The notes: generated by a model from the letters alone, not told the origin. 26,291 bases of DNA from Thiotrichaceae bacterium (GCA_027008885.1 JALVDQ010000307.1:1-26291); one strand, 5' to 3'. Shown: positions 1-8,658, numbered from the stretch's first letter. A program made the numbers and translations.

Positions 1-2342
1 CCTGGCATCAGTTTGCCCTTGTTGAAATGCCCTTTGGGGTCTACTGCCTGTTTATATTCTGCAAAGTCGTTAATCACACTTTCTTGCAGATAGTGCATTT
101 TTGTCAGACCAATCCCGTGTTCACCCGAAATAACGCCATTTAGCGACAGTGCCAGTTCCATAACCTGATCAACAATGCGCTCGGCTTCCTGCATCATTTC
201 ATAATCATTCGAATTGACGGGGATATTGGTATGCACATTGCCATCGCCTGCGTGCATGTGCAGTGCCACAAAAAGACGTTGTGAACGAATTTTTTTGTGA
301 ATTTTCTGCATCGCTGCGCGCAACGGTTGGAGCGTTTGACCAACAAAAATATCATCCAGCGGTTTTCTGATTTCCTTGCGATAGGAGATACGCAGATCAC
401 GCCGCAGCAGCAGATTGATTAGCTTGTCACCCTCTTGTAAAGACTGGCGAGATTCATTATCCAGCAGCTCATCATGCTCACTGGCATCTTCATCAACATG
501 ATCAAGAATTGACTGCCAACGCGCACGCACTTTGACTAAATATTCGGCGGCATGATCTTTTTTGGCTTGCAGGATGGCATCATTTTCTGCGCTCTGTTCA
601 TAATCGGGTTGCAGACGCAACTGCCGCTCAAGCTCAGGGTTTTCACTGCGTAAAAACTCCAGCATGGCATCAATCAGTGCCAGCTTGTTTTGCGTGGACT
701 GGAAAATATTAATGCGCTCAATGCCTTCGCTGTAAGCATCCAGCCGATCCAGCGGGATGACCACATCTTCATTGATCTTAAAGGCATTGGTATGCGCGGC
801 GATGGCGGCGGTTTTGGCACGATCCAGCCAGAACTGGCGACGCGCTTCAGGGCTAACCGCAATAAAGCCCTCGCCATTGCGGGCATTGGTCAGCTCAACA
901 ATATGCGAGGCTGCCGCTGCCACGGCTTTGTCATCATCGCCAACAATATCGGCAATCAAGACCATTTTTGGAAAAGCTCGACGCGCTGATTTGGGTGTGT
1001 ATTTAACCGCCTTGACATAGCGTTCATCAAGGTGTTCCAGACCTGCGAGTAACACTTCCGGGTTGTTATCCAGATAGTCTTTGACTTCCACAATGGCGGG
1101 GACTGCCTGTTGCAAGTCGCTGCCGTAAAATTCCATACAGACGGTGCGACCCTGCTCTGGCATTCGGTGCAAAATAAATTCAGCCGAGGTAATCAAGCCA
1201 TCACAGCCTTCTTTTTGTATCCCCGGCAAGCCACCTAAAAACTTGTTGGTTACGTCTTTTCCAAGCCCCTGCTTGCGAAAAAACTGCCCCTTGAACTGAA
1301 GAATTTCGGCTTCGCCTTTGGGTGTTTTGCCATCTTTTTGATAGCGTGTGACCTTAAAGCTGACCTCTTCCTGATCGTGAATTTTACCCAGATTATGATT
1401 CAGGCGTTCAATATGCAGCCACTCGGCATCTGGCGTAATCATGCGCCAGGAAACCAGATTATCCAGAGTTGTTCCCCACATCACCGCTTTTTTACCGCCC
1501 GCATTCATGGAGACATTGCCACCAATGGTTGAGGCATCCTGCGAGGTAGGATCAACGGCAAAAACCAGCCCTGCCCTGTCTGCTGCATCCGAAACTCGCC
1601 TGGTCACTACGCCCGCATCGGCACGAATCACCGCTACGCTTTGCTCCACACCCGACAGGTCATCACGCTGCTGAATCTCTCCCAGCGTTTCCAGTTTTTC
1701 GGTGTTAATCACGGCACTCATGGCATCCAGCGGGATTGCACCACCCGTGTAGCCCGTGCCACCGCCACGTGGAATCACGGTCAAACCCAGCTTGATACAA
1801 GTCTGTACCAGCAGTGCGATTTCTTCTTCGCTATCCGGGGTGAGTACCACAAACGGTAACTCAACGCGCCAGTCAGTGGCATCGGTGACATGCGAGACCC
1901 GCGCCAGCCCGTCAAAGTGGATATTATCCTTGCGGGTAATGTGGCGGAATTTACGCCTGGCACGTTTGCGCAGTGCATAATAATCAGCGAACCAGGTAGC
2001 AAATTCATCCACCGAATGACAGGCAATATCGACCAGTTCCAGGGTTAGCTCATTTCCCGAAGCCCGCTCACGAATGCGTTGTAAACGCTCGCGCATCGTT
2101 TGCATCAGGGAATAGCGACGTTTTTCATTCTCCAGCAGATCATCCTGAATATAGGGATTGCGCATTACAATCCAGACATCCCCCAAAACTTCAAGCAGCA
2201 TGTGAGCCGAAAGCCCTGTGGCGCGTTCATCACGGAGTTGCTCGAGGATTTCCCAGGCACGTTCGCCAAGTACGCGCAGGACAATTTCCCGGTCAGAAAA
2301 GGAGGTATAGTTATAGGGTATTTCGCGGTAAGGTGCATTCAT
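1..2342 (-). CDS. DUF3683 / FAD-linked oxidoreductase, N-terminal 780 residues (gene continues past the left edge)
   Basis: I translated this reading frame by hand from 2342 down to base 1 and met no stop, so the gene is cut by the window edge and 780 codons are visible. It begins [15 protein letters not shown], followed by about 120 residues of the type found in DUF3683. A PCMH-type FAD-binding domain follows, with the glycine-rich motif [12 protein letters not shown] near residue 190. Next comes a FAD-oxidase C-terminal domain with [10 protein letters not shown] and, near residue 740, GEHGIGLTK. This resembles the large D-lactate/glycolate-type dehydrogenases, whose members usually carry a C-terminal Fe-S (CCG) domain; that part would lie outside the window. 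Substrate is unknown, probably a 2-hydroxy acid. An in-frame ATG also exists at 2354; neither start has a good ribosome binding site, and 2342 fits the family better. Confidence 0.85.
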   Translation of the reverse strand, partial: MNAPYREIPYNYTSFSDREIVLRVLGERAWEILEQLRDERATGLSAHMLLEVLGDVWIVMRNPYIQDDLLENEKRRYSLMQTMRERLQRIRERASGNELTLELVDIACHSVDEFATWFADYYALRKRARRKFRHITRKDNIHFDGLARVSHVTDATDWRVELPFVVLTPDSEEEIALLVQTCIKLGLTVIPRGGGTGYTGGAIPLDAMSAVINTEKLETLGEIQQRDDLSGVEQSVAVIRADAGVVTRRVSDAADRAGLVFAVDPTSQDASTIGGNVSMNAGGKKAVMWGTTLDNLVSWRMITPDAEWLHIERLNHNLGKIHDQEEVSFKVTRYQKDGKTPKGEAEILQFKGQFFRKQGLGKDVTNKFLGGLPGIQKEGCDGLITSAEFILHRMPEQGRTVCMEFYGSDLQQAVPAIVEVKDYLDNNPEVLLAGLEHLDERYVKAVKYTPKSARRAFPKMVLIADIVGDDDKAVAAAASHIVELTNARNGEGFIAVSPEARRQFWLDRAKTAAIAAHTNAFKINEDVVIPLDRLDAYSEGIERINIFQSTQNKLALIDAMLEFLRSENPELERQLRLQPDYEQSAENDAILQAKKDHAAEYLVKVRARWQSILDHVDEDASEHDELLDNESRQSLQEGDKLINLLLRRDLRISYRKEIRKPLDDIFVGQTLQPLRAAMQKIHKKIRSQRLFVALHMHAGDGNVHTNIPVNSNDYEMMQEAERIVDQVMELALSLNGVISGEHGIGLTKMHYLQESVINDFAEYKQAVDPKGHFNKGKLMP

Positions 2343-2443
2343 GAGGCGCGCCATTTTAACCCGTCTACTCCTGAGAAGAAACTGAGGAATGACAATTATC
2401 GGATTATCGTGCAATTTATCTCTTATTGACTATAGTTCGCCCT

Positions 2444-3199
2444 ATGAATACAAATAATAAAGCCCGTAAACTGGTTGCGCACCGGGGCGACAATACAAAT
2501 TATCCCGAAAACTCCTATGCTGCTTTAGAAGCCGCTTTGAAAGCTGGTGCTTTAAATATCGAGTTTGATATTCAGGTCAATGCAGATGGTGCCTTACTGG
2601 TTTTTCACGATACTGATTTTAAGCGCGTTGCTAATCTGGATGTTTCTATTTTTGATCTGTCAAATGATCAAATCAGGGCTTTGAGCGCACACTTGCCTGA
2701 TCGTTTTGGTGACAAGTTTTTGCCGACTCAGGTTTCTTGTCTGGATGAAATTCTGGGTCTGCTGCAACGCTATCCCCAGGTTCATGCCTTTATTGAAGTG
2801 AAACGTGAAAGCCTGGCTCGCTGGGGTCTGGTCGAGGTGCTGGACAAAATACTTGAGGCACTCAGGGGGTTTGAATCACAGGTGACAATTATCTCGTTCA
2901 GCTCATCTGCGATTAAATATATCCAGCAACACAGCAAGTTTCGCAGCGGTTTTGTTTTTTACCAGTACAATGAATGTACTCGCAATCTTGCGACGATTTT
3001 ACAGCCTGATTACTTGATTTGTGCCTATACTATTTTCCCCGGGAAAGACAAGCTTTGGCAGGGCAACTGGCAGTGGATGGTTTATTCGATTAATGATCTT
3101 GAGCTAATGAAACAGCTATATCTGCGTGATGAGATTAGTTTGATTGAGACGGATAATATCAGCCTGATGCTGCAATCTTTGCGGGAGAAAAATATATAA
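2444..3199 (+). CDS. Glycerophosphodiester phosphodiesterase family protein
   Basis: The 251-residue protein hydrolyses glycerophosphodiesters to glycerol-3-phosphate and an alcohol, by family. Visible GDPD signatures are VAHRG (His13), PENS, the acidic pair in NIEFDIQ (Glu40, Asp42) and VFHDTDF (His55), which form the catalytic and metal site of the TIM barrel. A later HAFIEVKRES matches another conserved acidic strand. No signal peptide, so it is probably cytoplasmic like UgpQ. The frame opens with TTG at 2426; I chose ATG 2444 because the family homology begins soon after it, but neither has a clear Shine-Dalgarno. The last codons and stop lie within a dispersed repeat, and the 3' end of the gene is copied again about 148 bases downstream. 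Confidence 0.88.
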   Translation: MNTNNKARKLVAHRGDNTNYPENSYAALEAALKAGALNIEFDIQVNADGALLVFHDTDFKRVANLDVSIFDLSNDQIRALSAHLPDRFGDKFLPTQVSCLDEILGLLQRYPQVHAFIEVKRESLARWGLVEVLDKILEALRGFESQVTIISFSSSAIKYIQQHSKFRSGFVFYQYNECTRNLATILQPDYLICAYTIFPGKDKLWQGNWQWMVYSINDLELMKQLYLRDEISLIETDNISLMLQSLREKNI

Positions 3200-3217
3200 A
3201 AACAGGGGGGGATGGGT
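3188..3217 (+). repeat. Dispersed 30-base repeat, copy A
   Basis: A5 TATATAAAAAC AGGGGGGGATGGGT (seven G). It includes the TAA stop of the phosphodiesterase gene (3197-3199). The orientation given is the one with the G run at the 3' end. It is followed directly by a GACAGAG-rich segment. Confidence 0.9.
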
Positions 3218-3246
3218 GACAGAGGACAGAGTCAGAGCATGTAATT

Positions 3247-3313
3247 GTAGGCTTGCTGGAGTTTATGTAACCAAGCAGATTCGATTGGTTACGCATGGCT
3301 GCACCAACCCTAC
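3247..3313. repeat. Imperfect inverted repeat of the GTAGG...TTGGTTACGC...CCCTAC type
   Basis: The left arm starting GTAGGCTTGC and ending GTAACCAA pairs imperfectly with the right arm starting TTGGTTACGC and ending CCAACCCTAC. Its look matches the hairpin repeats commonly scattered in gammaproteobacterial intergenic regions, from general knowledge. It sits between repeat copies A and B. Confidence 0.65.
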
Positions 3314-3333
3314 GCAACTGCAATCTTTGCGGG

Positions 3334-3363
3334 AAAAAATATATAAAAAAAGGGGGGATGGGT
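3334..3363 (+). repeat. Dispersed 30-base repeat, copy B
   Basis: A6 TATATAAAAAAAGGGGGG ATGGGT, same orientation as copy A and 146 bases downstream of it. It carries the copied CTGCAATCTTTGCGGGA on its left. It lies in the gap between the phosphodiesterase gene and the convergent mobA. Confidence 0.9.
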
Positions 3364-3412
3364 GGTATGAGTCGCAAATATCAGCGGCTCATTAAAGGAT
3401 GACACATATATC

Positions 3413-4015
3413 TTAATTACTTTCCATTATTTGCCGTTGTTCTTCTGTATTAATATTATTAAAGGCTTCGGGATTATCTGAAAAGTCGGCAATTTTCATA
3501 TTATGCCTGGCATACCAGAGGGTAATTTTACGTTCTCCTTCGGCAAGAAACTTTTCGAGACTATCCAGCAGATTGACGTGAATAAGCGCGTAAACCGGTT
3601 GTAATCTGTCGCCATTATGCGCGACGACCAGTGTATCTGCTGTCGCTGAATCCACAACTTCTGCAAGCATTCGCGCAAGCAGATCATGCGGAACTAACGG
3701 ACCATCACAGGGCAGCGTCAAAATATAGCGGGTTTTGACTGTCTTCATTGCGCTTGCGAAGCCTGCCAAAGGCCCTTGATAGCCATCCAGTTCATCGCTA
3801 ATAACAGGAAAACCATAGTCTGCATAAACAGCCTGATTACGATTTGCATTAATCAGTATATTGTTGCCGATCTGTGGTTTGATTGCCTCTATAATATGCT
3901 CAATCAGGGGCTTTCCCCTGTAATCAACCAGCCCCTTATCCTGACCGCCGAGGCGACGTCCTTTTCCCCCGGCAAGAATAACCACTGTAATATCATTTAA
4001 ATCGGGAGGGCTCAT
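3413..4015 (-). CDS. mobA: Molybdenum cofactor guanylyltransferase
   Basis: The 200-residue protein transfers GMP from GTP to molybdopterin to make the MGD cofactor. The diagnostic nucleotide-binding signature LAGGKGRRLGGQDKG is at residues 14-28, followed by YRGKPLIEHI. TLPCDGPLVP near residue 100 supplies the metal-binding Asp. Length is normal for MobA (about 190-200). The start ATG overlaps the tupA stop in an ATGA arrangement, with no separate ribosome site, so translational coupling is likely. Pairing with a tungstate/molybdate-binding protein suggests the operon serves Mo/W enzymes such as formate dehydrogenase, though no such enzyme is in this window. Confidence 0.95.
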   Translation of the reverse strand: MSPPDLNDITVVILAGGKGRRLGGQDKGLVDYRGKPLIEHIIEAIKPQIGNNILINANRNQAVYADYGFPVISDELDGYQGPLAGFASAMKTVKTRYILTLPCDGPLVPHDLLARMLAEVVDSATADTLVVAHNGDRLQPVYALIHVNLLDSLEKFLAEGERKITLWYARHNMKIADFSDNPEAFNNINTEEQRQIMESN

Positions 4016-4881
4016 TTTACAGGATTAGAGAGAGCCAGAGAGGATGCGTTAGGCTTAAACAGAACCTTGCCTGCAATTTTGAAATCGCCGATAAGTTTTT
4101 GCCCTTTGCTGGATGTGATCCATTTGATTAATGCCTTAGCCCCCTGATTGTTTACATCGGGATATTTCGCCGGATTTACTGCAATAATGCCATAAGGATT
4201 AAACAGGCGCTGATCTCCTTCAAAAACAATTTGCAGTGGCGATTTATCCGCATAAGCCAGCCAGGTGCCCCGATCAGTCAGTGTATAGGCATCCATTTCA
4301 CCTGCAATTTGCAAAACCTTGCCCATACCTTGCCCTGCCTCAATATACCAGGGTTTGCCTTTTGGATTTATTTTGCTGCTTTTCCAGATGCCCAGCTCTT
4401 TTTTATTTGTGCCAGAGTCATCCCCGCGAGAAATAAACCGGCTAGAAGTGCTGGCAATGGCTTGAAACACTTTCTCTACTGTTTTCAAGCTGGCAAGCCG
4501 GGCAGGGTCAGATTTGGCGCCAACTACAACAAAATCATTCATCATAACAGGAAAGCGTTGCGTGCCATCCCCATCTGCAACAAACTTTTTCTCAGCCTTC
4601 AATGCATGAACCAGAAGCACGTCCACATCACCATCATGTCCCATACGCAAAGCCTTGCCTGTGCCTACGGCAATGGTATGCACCTTGTAGCCGCTATCTT
4701 TTTCAAACTCGGGTAACAGGTAAGCAAGCAACCCGGAATTTTCAGTGCTGGTTGTGGTTGCCAGTTTGATAATGCGATTTTCAGGTGTTTCCTTGCTAAA
4801 AGCGGTATTCACTGTTGTCAGCAAAACGATAAAAAACAAAGCGATATAAAAAAATATTTTGTTTGTGTTAAAACCTGTCAT
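4012..4881 (-). CDS. tupA: Tungstate-type ABC transporter substrate-binding protein (TupA-like)
   Basis: The 289-residue protein starts with a signal peptide: residues 1-29 hold a hydrophobic run FFYIALFFIVLLTTV ending AFS before KETP. The mature part shows the TupA signatures LATTTSTENSGLL, HTIAVGTGKALRMG, DVDVLLVHA and SRGDDSGTNKKEL, which in the family bind the oxyanion. It would act in the periplasm. A GGAAA precedes the ATG. It overlaps mobA by four bases. The usual partners TupB (permease) and TupC (ATPase) are absent on both sides: mobA follows and cbbM precedes. Tungstate versus molybdate specificity cannot be settled from sequence. Confidence 0.88.
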   Translation of the reverse strand: MTGFNTNKIFFYIALFFIVLLTTVNTAFSKETPENRIIKLATTTSTENSGLLAYLLPEFEKDSGYKVHTIAVGTGKALRMGHDGDVDVLLVHALKAEKKFVADGDGTQRFPVMMNDFVVVGAKSDPARLASLKTVEKVFQAIASTSSRFISRGDDSGTNKKELGIWKSSKINPKGKPWYIEAGQGMGKVLQIAGEMDAYTLTDRGTWLAYADKSPLQIVFEGDQRLFNPYGIIAVNPAKYPDVNNQGAKALIKWITSSKGQKLIGDFKIAGKVLFKPNASSLALSNPVK

Positions 4882-4968
4882 TTAATTGTTTCCATTGATT
4901 GCTAATGTTCTACTTCAAAAAAACGATGTGGTTTAATCCCTCTGCAAAGCACAGGTTTAACCGTGAAG

Positions 4969-4999
4969 AGTATAGTTGAGGTATTTTTAATTGTTTCAA
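4969..4999 (-). promoter_or_regulatory. Candidate sigma-70 promoter for tupA-mobA
   Basis: On the minus strand TTGAAA (4994-4999) and TATACT (4969-4974) are separated by 19 bases, about 90 bases upstream of the tupA start and just past the cbbM terminator. The spacer is longer than ideal. GGTTAAACC and GGATTAAACC occur between it and the gene and could be an operator, but this is only a suggestion. Confidence 0.4.
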
Positions 5000-5005
5000 G
5001 AGCAT

Positions 5006-5041
5006 AAAAAAAGCTCCAGTATTTTCATACTGGAGCTTTTT
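5006..5041 (-). terminator. Intrinsic terminator after cbbM
   Basis: A perfect stem, GCTCCAGTAT (5013-5022) with ATACTGGAGC (5027-5036) around a four-base loop, is flanked by an A run on one side and a T run on the other. It can work in both directions; it lies 33 bases past the cbbM stop. Confidence 0.92.
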
Positions 5042-5073
5042 ATACCTTAATATACTAAGGATATCACTAGGGC

Positions 5074-6450
5074 TTACTTATGTACGCCAAGTTTCTCTCT
5101 CCATCCAGGATAAAGTTTGTCTGCATCACCTGGGAATGACTCGAATGCGCGCGCAAATTCTTTGTGGTCTTTGGCAAATTCGATTGGATCAGCACCTTCC
5201 AGATAACACTGGTAAGCCTGCTTCAATGAGATTGCACCGTCAGCAGGGCTGTCGATATGACCATAAGATCCGCCACCTGATGTATTGATGACATTACCGT
5301 GACCCAGGTTCTCGAAGAATCCAGGCAGGCGAAGTGCGTTCATACCGCCAGAAATAATAGGTGTGGTTGGCTTCATACCGTGCCATTTCTGATAGTAGAA
5401 AGGACCTTGACACTCATCACGCTCAATCATGTAAGCGATGATTTTATCATCAGCGCCACCTTCCATTTTACCGTAGCCCATTGTGCCTACATGGATTCCT
5501 GAAGCACCCATCAGGCGAGCCATTTTAGCCAGAATATAAGCGGTGTAACCACGCTTGGATGATGGTGAAGTCACGGCGCCATGACCCGCACGATGATAGT
5601 GCAAGTACTGATCAGGGTAATTACGGCGAGCCGTTGTCACCATGCCAGGACCACCTACATAACCATCAACCAGGAATGCTAAACGCGGTGCATCCTCACC
5701 AAATACTTCAAGTGCATAGTCAGCACGCGCGCACATTTCATGGTGATCATCTGCGGTGATATTCATGGAGAATAGCTTGGCTTCGCCGGTTTCGTCCTGA
5801 GCGCGTTTCATTGCATCGTGGACAAGAGGCAATACCTCCTTGATCGGACAGAAAACCTGGTTTCCTTGTGGCTCGTCATTTTTGATAAAGTCACCACCCA
5901 GCCAGAACTGGTAAGCAGCTTCTGCAAAAGGCTCAGGACGCAAGCCTAATTTAGGCTTAATGATTGTTCCTGCAATATAACCACCATTTTTATGGTCACG
6001 ACCTAGTAATGACCACAAATCATGAATTGTTTTTGAAGGGCCGTCAAACAGTGCAAGCATTGCAGGTGGTACATAAAAATCCTGCATTTGAGCATGAGCA
6101 ATATCTCCCATACCCTGGTTATTACCGATAGTCAGAGTCAGGAATGAAACGATCATTGCACGTCCGTCAATGACGTTGCGGTCGAATAATTCATTCGGGT
6201 AGGCAATTTTCATAATGCCTTTTGCTTCGTCGATTTCATATACCAGTGCGTCAACGCCTTTGGTGAAATCATCCGTAGTAGAAACTTCTACGTTAGTACC
6301 CGTTGAAGACTCAGCTGCAAAGTGAGCTGCTGCTTCCAGATAGCCAGGACCATTAGGTTCCATTGTATAAGCGACAAGAATGTGCTTGCCTTCTTTGATT
6401 AGCGTATCTTCGTCAAGACTTAAGTCTGCATAACGTGCTGACTGATCCAT
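5074..6450 (-). CDS. cbbM: Ribulose-1,5-bisphosphate carboxylase/oxygenase, form II large subunit
   Basis: The 458-residue enzyme carboxylates ribulose bisphosphate in the Calvin cycle; form II needs no small subunit, and none is present. Catalytic residues are all visible, numbered one less than in Rhodospirillum rubrum: Glu47 (AAESSTGT), Asn110/111 (IGNNQGM), Lys165 (IIKPKLGL), the carbamylated Lys190 with Asp192 and Glu193 ([14 protein letters not shown]), the HRAGHG histidines, the Lys in MGYGKMEGG and the phosphate loop [17 protein letters not shown] lies seven bases before the ATG. It is divergent from cbbR and ends in a strong terminator, so it appears monocistronic. The activase genes cbbQ and cbbO, often next to cbbM, are not here. 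Confidence 0.98.
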   Translation of the reverse strand: MDQSARYADLSLDEDTLIKEGKHILVAYTMEPNGPGYLEAAAHFAAESSTGTNVEVSTTDDFTKGVDALVYEIDEAKGIMKIAYPNELFDRNVIDGRAMIVSFLTLTIGNNQGMGDIAHAQMQDFYVPPAMLALFDGPSKTIHDLWSLLGRDHKNGGYIAGTIIKPKLGLRPEPFAEAAYQFWLGGDFIKNDEPQGNQVFCPIKEVLPLVHDAMKRAQDETGEAKLFSMNITADDHHEMCARADYALEVFGEDAPRLAFLVDGYVGGPGMVTTARRNYPDQYLHYHRAGHGAVTSPSSKRGYTAYILAKMARLMGASGIHVGTMGYGKMEGGADDKIIAYMIERDECQGPFYYQKWHGMKPTTPIISGGMNALRLPGFFENLGHGNVINTSGGGSYGHIDSPADGAISLKQAYQCYLEGADPIEFAKDHKEFARAFESFPGDADKLYPGWREKLGVHK

Positions 6451-6512
6451 ATTTAACTCCTTTTTGAATAATAGTGGTCTGAATCTTTCATGTTGAAATT
6501 TTCAGTGCGCGC

Positions 6513-6541
6513 AGTATAAAGAAGTATTGAAATAAGATAAA
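6513..6541 (-). promoter_or_regulatory. Candidate cbbM promoter with an AT-rich CbbR region upstream
   Basis: On the minus strand a good -10, TATACT (6513-6518), lies 17 bases from a poor -35, TTTATC (6536-6541). A weak -35 fits an activator-dependent promoter. The AT-rich bases 6536-6584, with two GATAAA direct repeats and a small AATTCTAATT palindrome, are the natural place for CbbR boxes; I cannot define them exactly. Confidence 0.45.
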
Positions 6542-6584
6542 CTGATAAATTCTAATTAAAACATAAAAAAAAGTTGTACATTAA

Positions 6585-7520
6585 ATGAACATCACCTTGA
6601 AGCAGTTAAAAATTTTTGAAGTAGTCGCTGAAACCCAAAGTTATACAAGGGCTTCTGAACGCTTAAATATGACCCAGCCAGCAGTATCTATGCAGATGAG
6701 ACAGCTGGAAGAGAATATGGGAGTTAGCCTGTTTGAAAGACAGGGCAAGAAGATTGTAATTTCCAGCATTGGCAAACAGGTACGGGAGCATGAGAGAAAT
6801 ATACTAAAACAGCTTCAGTCACTGGAAAATTTTCTGCAAAACAAAGAAGAGCAAATAACGATCTCTGCGGCAACAACTGCAAATCATTTTGTTACTCATA
6901 TGATATCTAAATTCAGTAACTTAAACCCTAAAGTTAATATTAAACTTGATATAACAAATCGTGAAACACTGGTAACACAACTGCAAAATTATGCCCCTGA
7001 TTTTGTGATTATGGGAGAGCCTCCCAAAAAGCTGGATCTGGTTTCTCAGAAGATAATGGAAAATCCGCTGGTTGTTATTGCCTCGCCTGATCATCCGATT
7101 GCTAAGGAAAGAGGCTTTAACAAGATTCTGATGAATGAAATTGTTGAAATGCCCTTCGTTGTAAGAGAAGAGGGTTCAGGAACAAGAGCGGCAATCCATA
7201 CTCATTTTGAACAACATGAGCTGGAGTTTGTTAGTTCCTATGAAATGAGCAGCAATGAGTCGATCAAACACGCCGTTGTGGCAGGGCTTGGTCTGGGAAT
7301 TGTGGCATTACATACCATAAAGCTGGAACTGGAGGCGAAAAAACTGATGATCCTGAATGTTGAAGATTTTCCGCTGGAGCGTTACTGGAATCTGGTTTCA
7401 CGAAAGGGCAAGCGTCTCTCTACCTGTGCGCTGGAGTTTCAGAAATTTATCCTGGAAAGTGCCTCGTCTTATCAACAGAGTTACAGGGACATTATGCCTA
7501 AAGAAATAAGAAACAAGTAG
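6585..7520 (+). CDS. cbbR: LysR-type regulator of RuBisCO genes
   Basis: The 311-residue protein has an N-terminal winged helix-turn-helix (residues about 1-60: FEVVAETQSYTRASERLNM, TQPAVSMQMRQLEENMG, LFERQGK) and a LysR substrate-binding domain from about residue 88. It is divergent from cbbM with 134 bases between start codons, the usual CbbR arrangement, so it very likely activates cbbM in response to cellular metabolites. No strong Shine-Dalgarno precedes the ATG. A hairpin terminator follows immediately. Confidence 0.93.
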   Translation: MNITLKQLKIFEVVAETQSYTRASERLNMTQPAVSMQMRQLEENMGVSLFERQGKKIVISSIGKQVREHERNILKQLQSLENFLQNKEEQITISAATTANHFVTHMISKFSNLNPKVNIKLDITNRETLVTQLQNYAPDFVIMGEPPKKLDLVSQKIMENPLVVIASPDHPIAKERGFNKILMNEIVEMPFVVREEGSGTRAAIHTHFEQHELEFVSSYEMSSNESIKHAVVAGLGLGIVALHTIKLELEAKKLMILNVEDFPLERYWNLVSRKGKRLSTCALEFQKFILESASSYQQSYRDIMPKEIRNK

Positions 7521-7525
7521 AGCCA

Positions 7526-7562
7526 CGGGTTAAATCTGTATATTCAGATTTAACCCGCTTTA
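7526..7562 (+). terminator. Hairpin terminator after cbbR
   Basis: CGGGTTAAATCTG (7526-7538) pairs perfectly with CAGATTTAACCCG (7545-7557) around a six-base loop, six bases past the cbbR stop. The tail CTTTAACCTTCTT is T-rich but not a pure T run. Confidence 0.8.
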
Positions 7563-7580
7563 ACCTTCTTCGGACAGGTC

Positions 7581-7955
7581 CTAGACGTTTCTGGTAAAGA
7601 ATTTAGTGATTTTTTCCTCTACATTTTCAGCGAAGTCCTTGACTGATTCCCAGCCTTCTTTAACTTCATCTTCGGAAGCTTCAGCGATTTCTTTTGCCTT
7701 GCTTCCCAGATTTGAGATTTTATCTTCAATCTCATCCCACTCTTCAAGGATTTTGAGTTTAGCCAGGGTCAATTTCATCTTTATCGTGTCAGTATCAATG
7801 TCGTCAATTTTTTCTTCAACACTTTCACTGAGAGTTTCCAGTTTGTCAAGAAACTCGTTTTTAGCGATGATTGCAGAAGACTGAATACTTTTTTTCTTCT
7901 CTTCAACTGCACTTAACAGTTCATCTAACTGTTTTTTTACTTCTTCTTCATTCAT
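7581..7955 (-). CDS. Small charged coiled-coil protein, function unknown
   Basis: The 124-residue protein is very rich in Glu, Lys and Asp and almost wholly predicted helical coiled coil (EEVKKQLDELLSAVEEKKK, VEEKIDDIDTDTIKMKLTL, EEWDEIEDKISNL). There are no cysteines, no membrane segment and no signal peptide. GAGGA lies upstream of the ATG at a usable distance, which supports expression. It converges on cbbR, whose terminator lies between the two. I do not recognise the family; a scaffold or stress-type helical protein is possible but unsupported. Confidence 0.75.
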   Translation of the reverse strand: MNEEEVKKQLDELLSAVEEKKKSIQSSAIIAKNEFLDKLETLSESVEEKIDDIDTDTIKMKLTLAKLKILEEWDEIEDKISNLGSKAKEIAEASEDEVKEGWESVKDFAENVEEKITKFFTRNV

Positions 7956-8003
7956 TTGTTTGTTTATCCTCTCGTAGTAGTTATTTAGCAGGGCTATGAT
8001 AGC

Positions 8004-8033
8004 AAAAAAGTATCAAAAAAGGGGGGGATGGGT
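8004..8033 (+). repeat. Dispersed 30-base repeat, copy C
   Basis: A6 GTATCAAAAAA followed by seven G and ATGGGT. It lies alone in the gap between the coiled-coil gene and the small membrane protein gene, about 50 bases upstream of the coiled-coil start. Confidence 0.88.
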
Positions 8034-8092
8034 ATATTAGCTGACAAATTAATTGATAAATATCACAACTTCCTGTCCACGAACAGGAATCC

Positions 8093-8353
8093 TTACAATG
8101 ACTTTCTTCCCTCATAGTTTTCATAGTCGTGATTTGCAGTGTGCAGTAAATACCCCCCTAATTCATATAAAGTCACAGCCAGAGTGATAAACCAGAACAA
8201 TACCAGGAATGCAAAAAAAACATAAACTGCTGTTTCTTTTTTTTCGCATACATTTGTTATCAGTTGATAATATTTGATTATAAATGTTGGTAGAACAATA
8301 TTGGCAAACAAGGATAGCACGCCTATAAAGATATGATATTTTTTATGTTTCAC
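8093..8353 (-). CDS. Small two-segment membrane protein, function unknown
   Basis: The 86-residue protein has two hydrophobic stretches: residues about 8-28 (IFIGVLSLFANIVLPTFII) and about 43-63 (VYVFFAFLVLFWFITLAVTL). A short charged loop NVCEKKET lies between and a charged tail NHDYENYEGRKSL follows. The start is GTG at 8353, and a perfect AGGAGG lies five bases upstream, which makes translation likely despite the small size. It follows no other gene on its strand. No family recognised. Confidence 0.7.
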   Translation of the reverse strand: MKHKKYHIFIGVLSLFANIVLPTFIIKYYQLITNVCEKKETAVYVFFAFLVLFWFITLAVTLYELGGYLLHTANHDYENYEGRKSL

Positions 8354-8565
8354 AAGACCCTCCTAAATCTTATGTGGTTCCCTCAATTCACTGTCTTTGC
8401 ATAAATACAAAAATAGAATTAACAGATGCCTATAATTATTTTTAGTTATTTGGTGGTTTAGCAGCTTAGAATTACCTTAAATTGATTAATTATCAAGCAA
8501 TATCTGATGAAGTGCTTATACTTGCGAAAAGAATTAAGCCAGGAATTACCAGTTTTATTCTCAAC

Positions 8566-8595
8566 ACCCATCCCCCCTGTTTTTTATATATTTTT
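8566..8595 (-). repeat. Dispersed 30-base repeat, copy D
   Basis: Read on the minus strand: A5 TATATAAAAAACA, then six G and ATGGGT in the usual order. It lies in the same orientation as copy E, 160 bases away. Confidence 0.9.
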
Positions 8596-8658
8596 GCGTA
8601 GACAGCCAGCCTGTGTTGAGGAACGAAACACGGGAACACTGCTTAACAATGTGCAATT

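Larger units (their letters stand above)
3170..3364 (+). repeat. Direct duplication of the phosphodiesterase 3' end together with the 30-base repeat
   Basis: The bases 3170-3218 (CTGCAATCTTTGCGGGA, then the A/T-rich and G-run repeat) recur at 3318-3364 with only a few differences: one G missing after GCGGGA, an A for C before the G run, and six instead of seven G. The first copy encodes the last residues LQSLREKNI and the stop; the second copy is noncoding. Between them lie a GACAGAG-rich segment and an imperfect hairpin. A tandem duplication or an insertion by recombination between repeats would explain it. Confidence 0.85.

Noticed and set aside
2426..2454. TTGACT with a TACAAA 17 bases later as a promoter at the phosphodiesterase start
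   Set aside because: The -10 would lie inside the coding region after the likely start codon, and the match is weak.
4231..4716. 161-residue open frame on the plus strand opposite tupA
   Set aside because: Antisense to a complete, motif-bearing tupA gene, with no recognisable domain or ribosome site.
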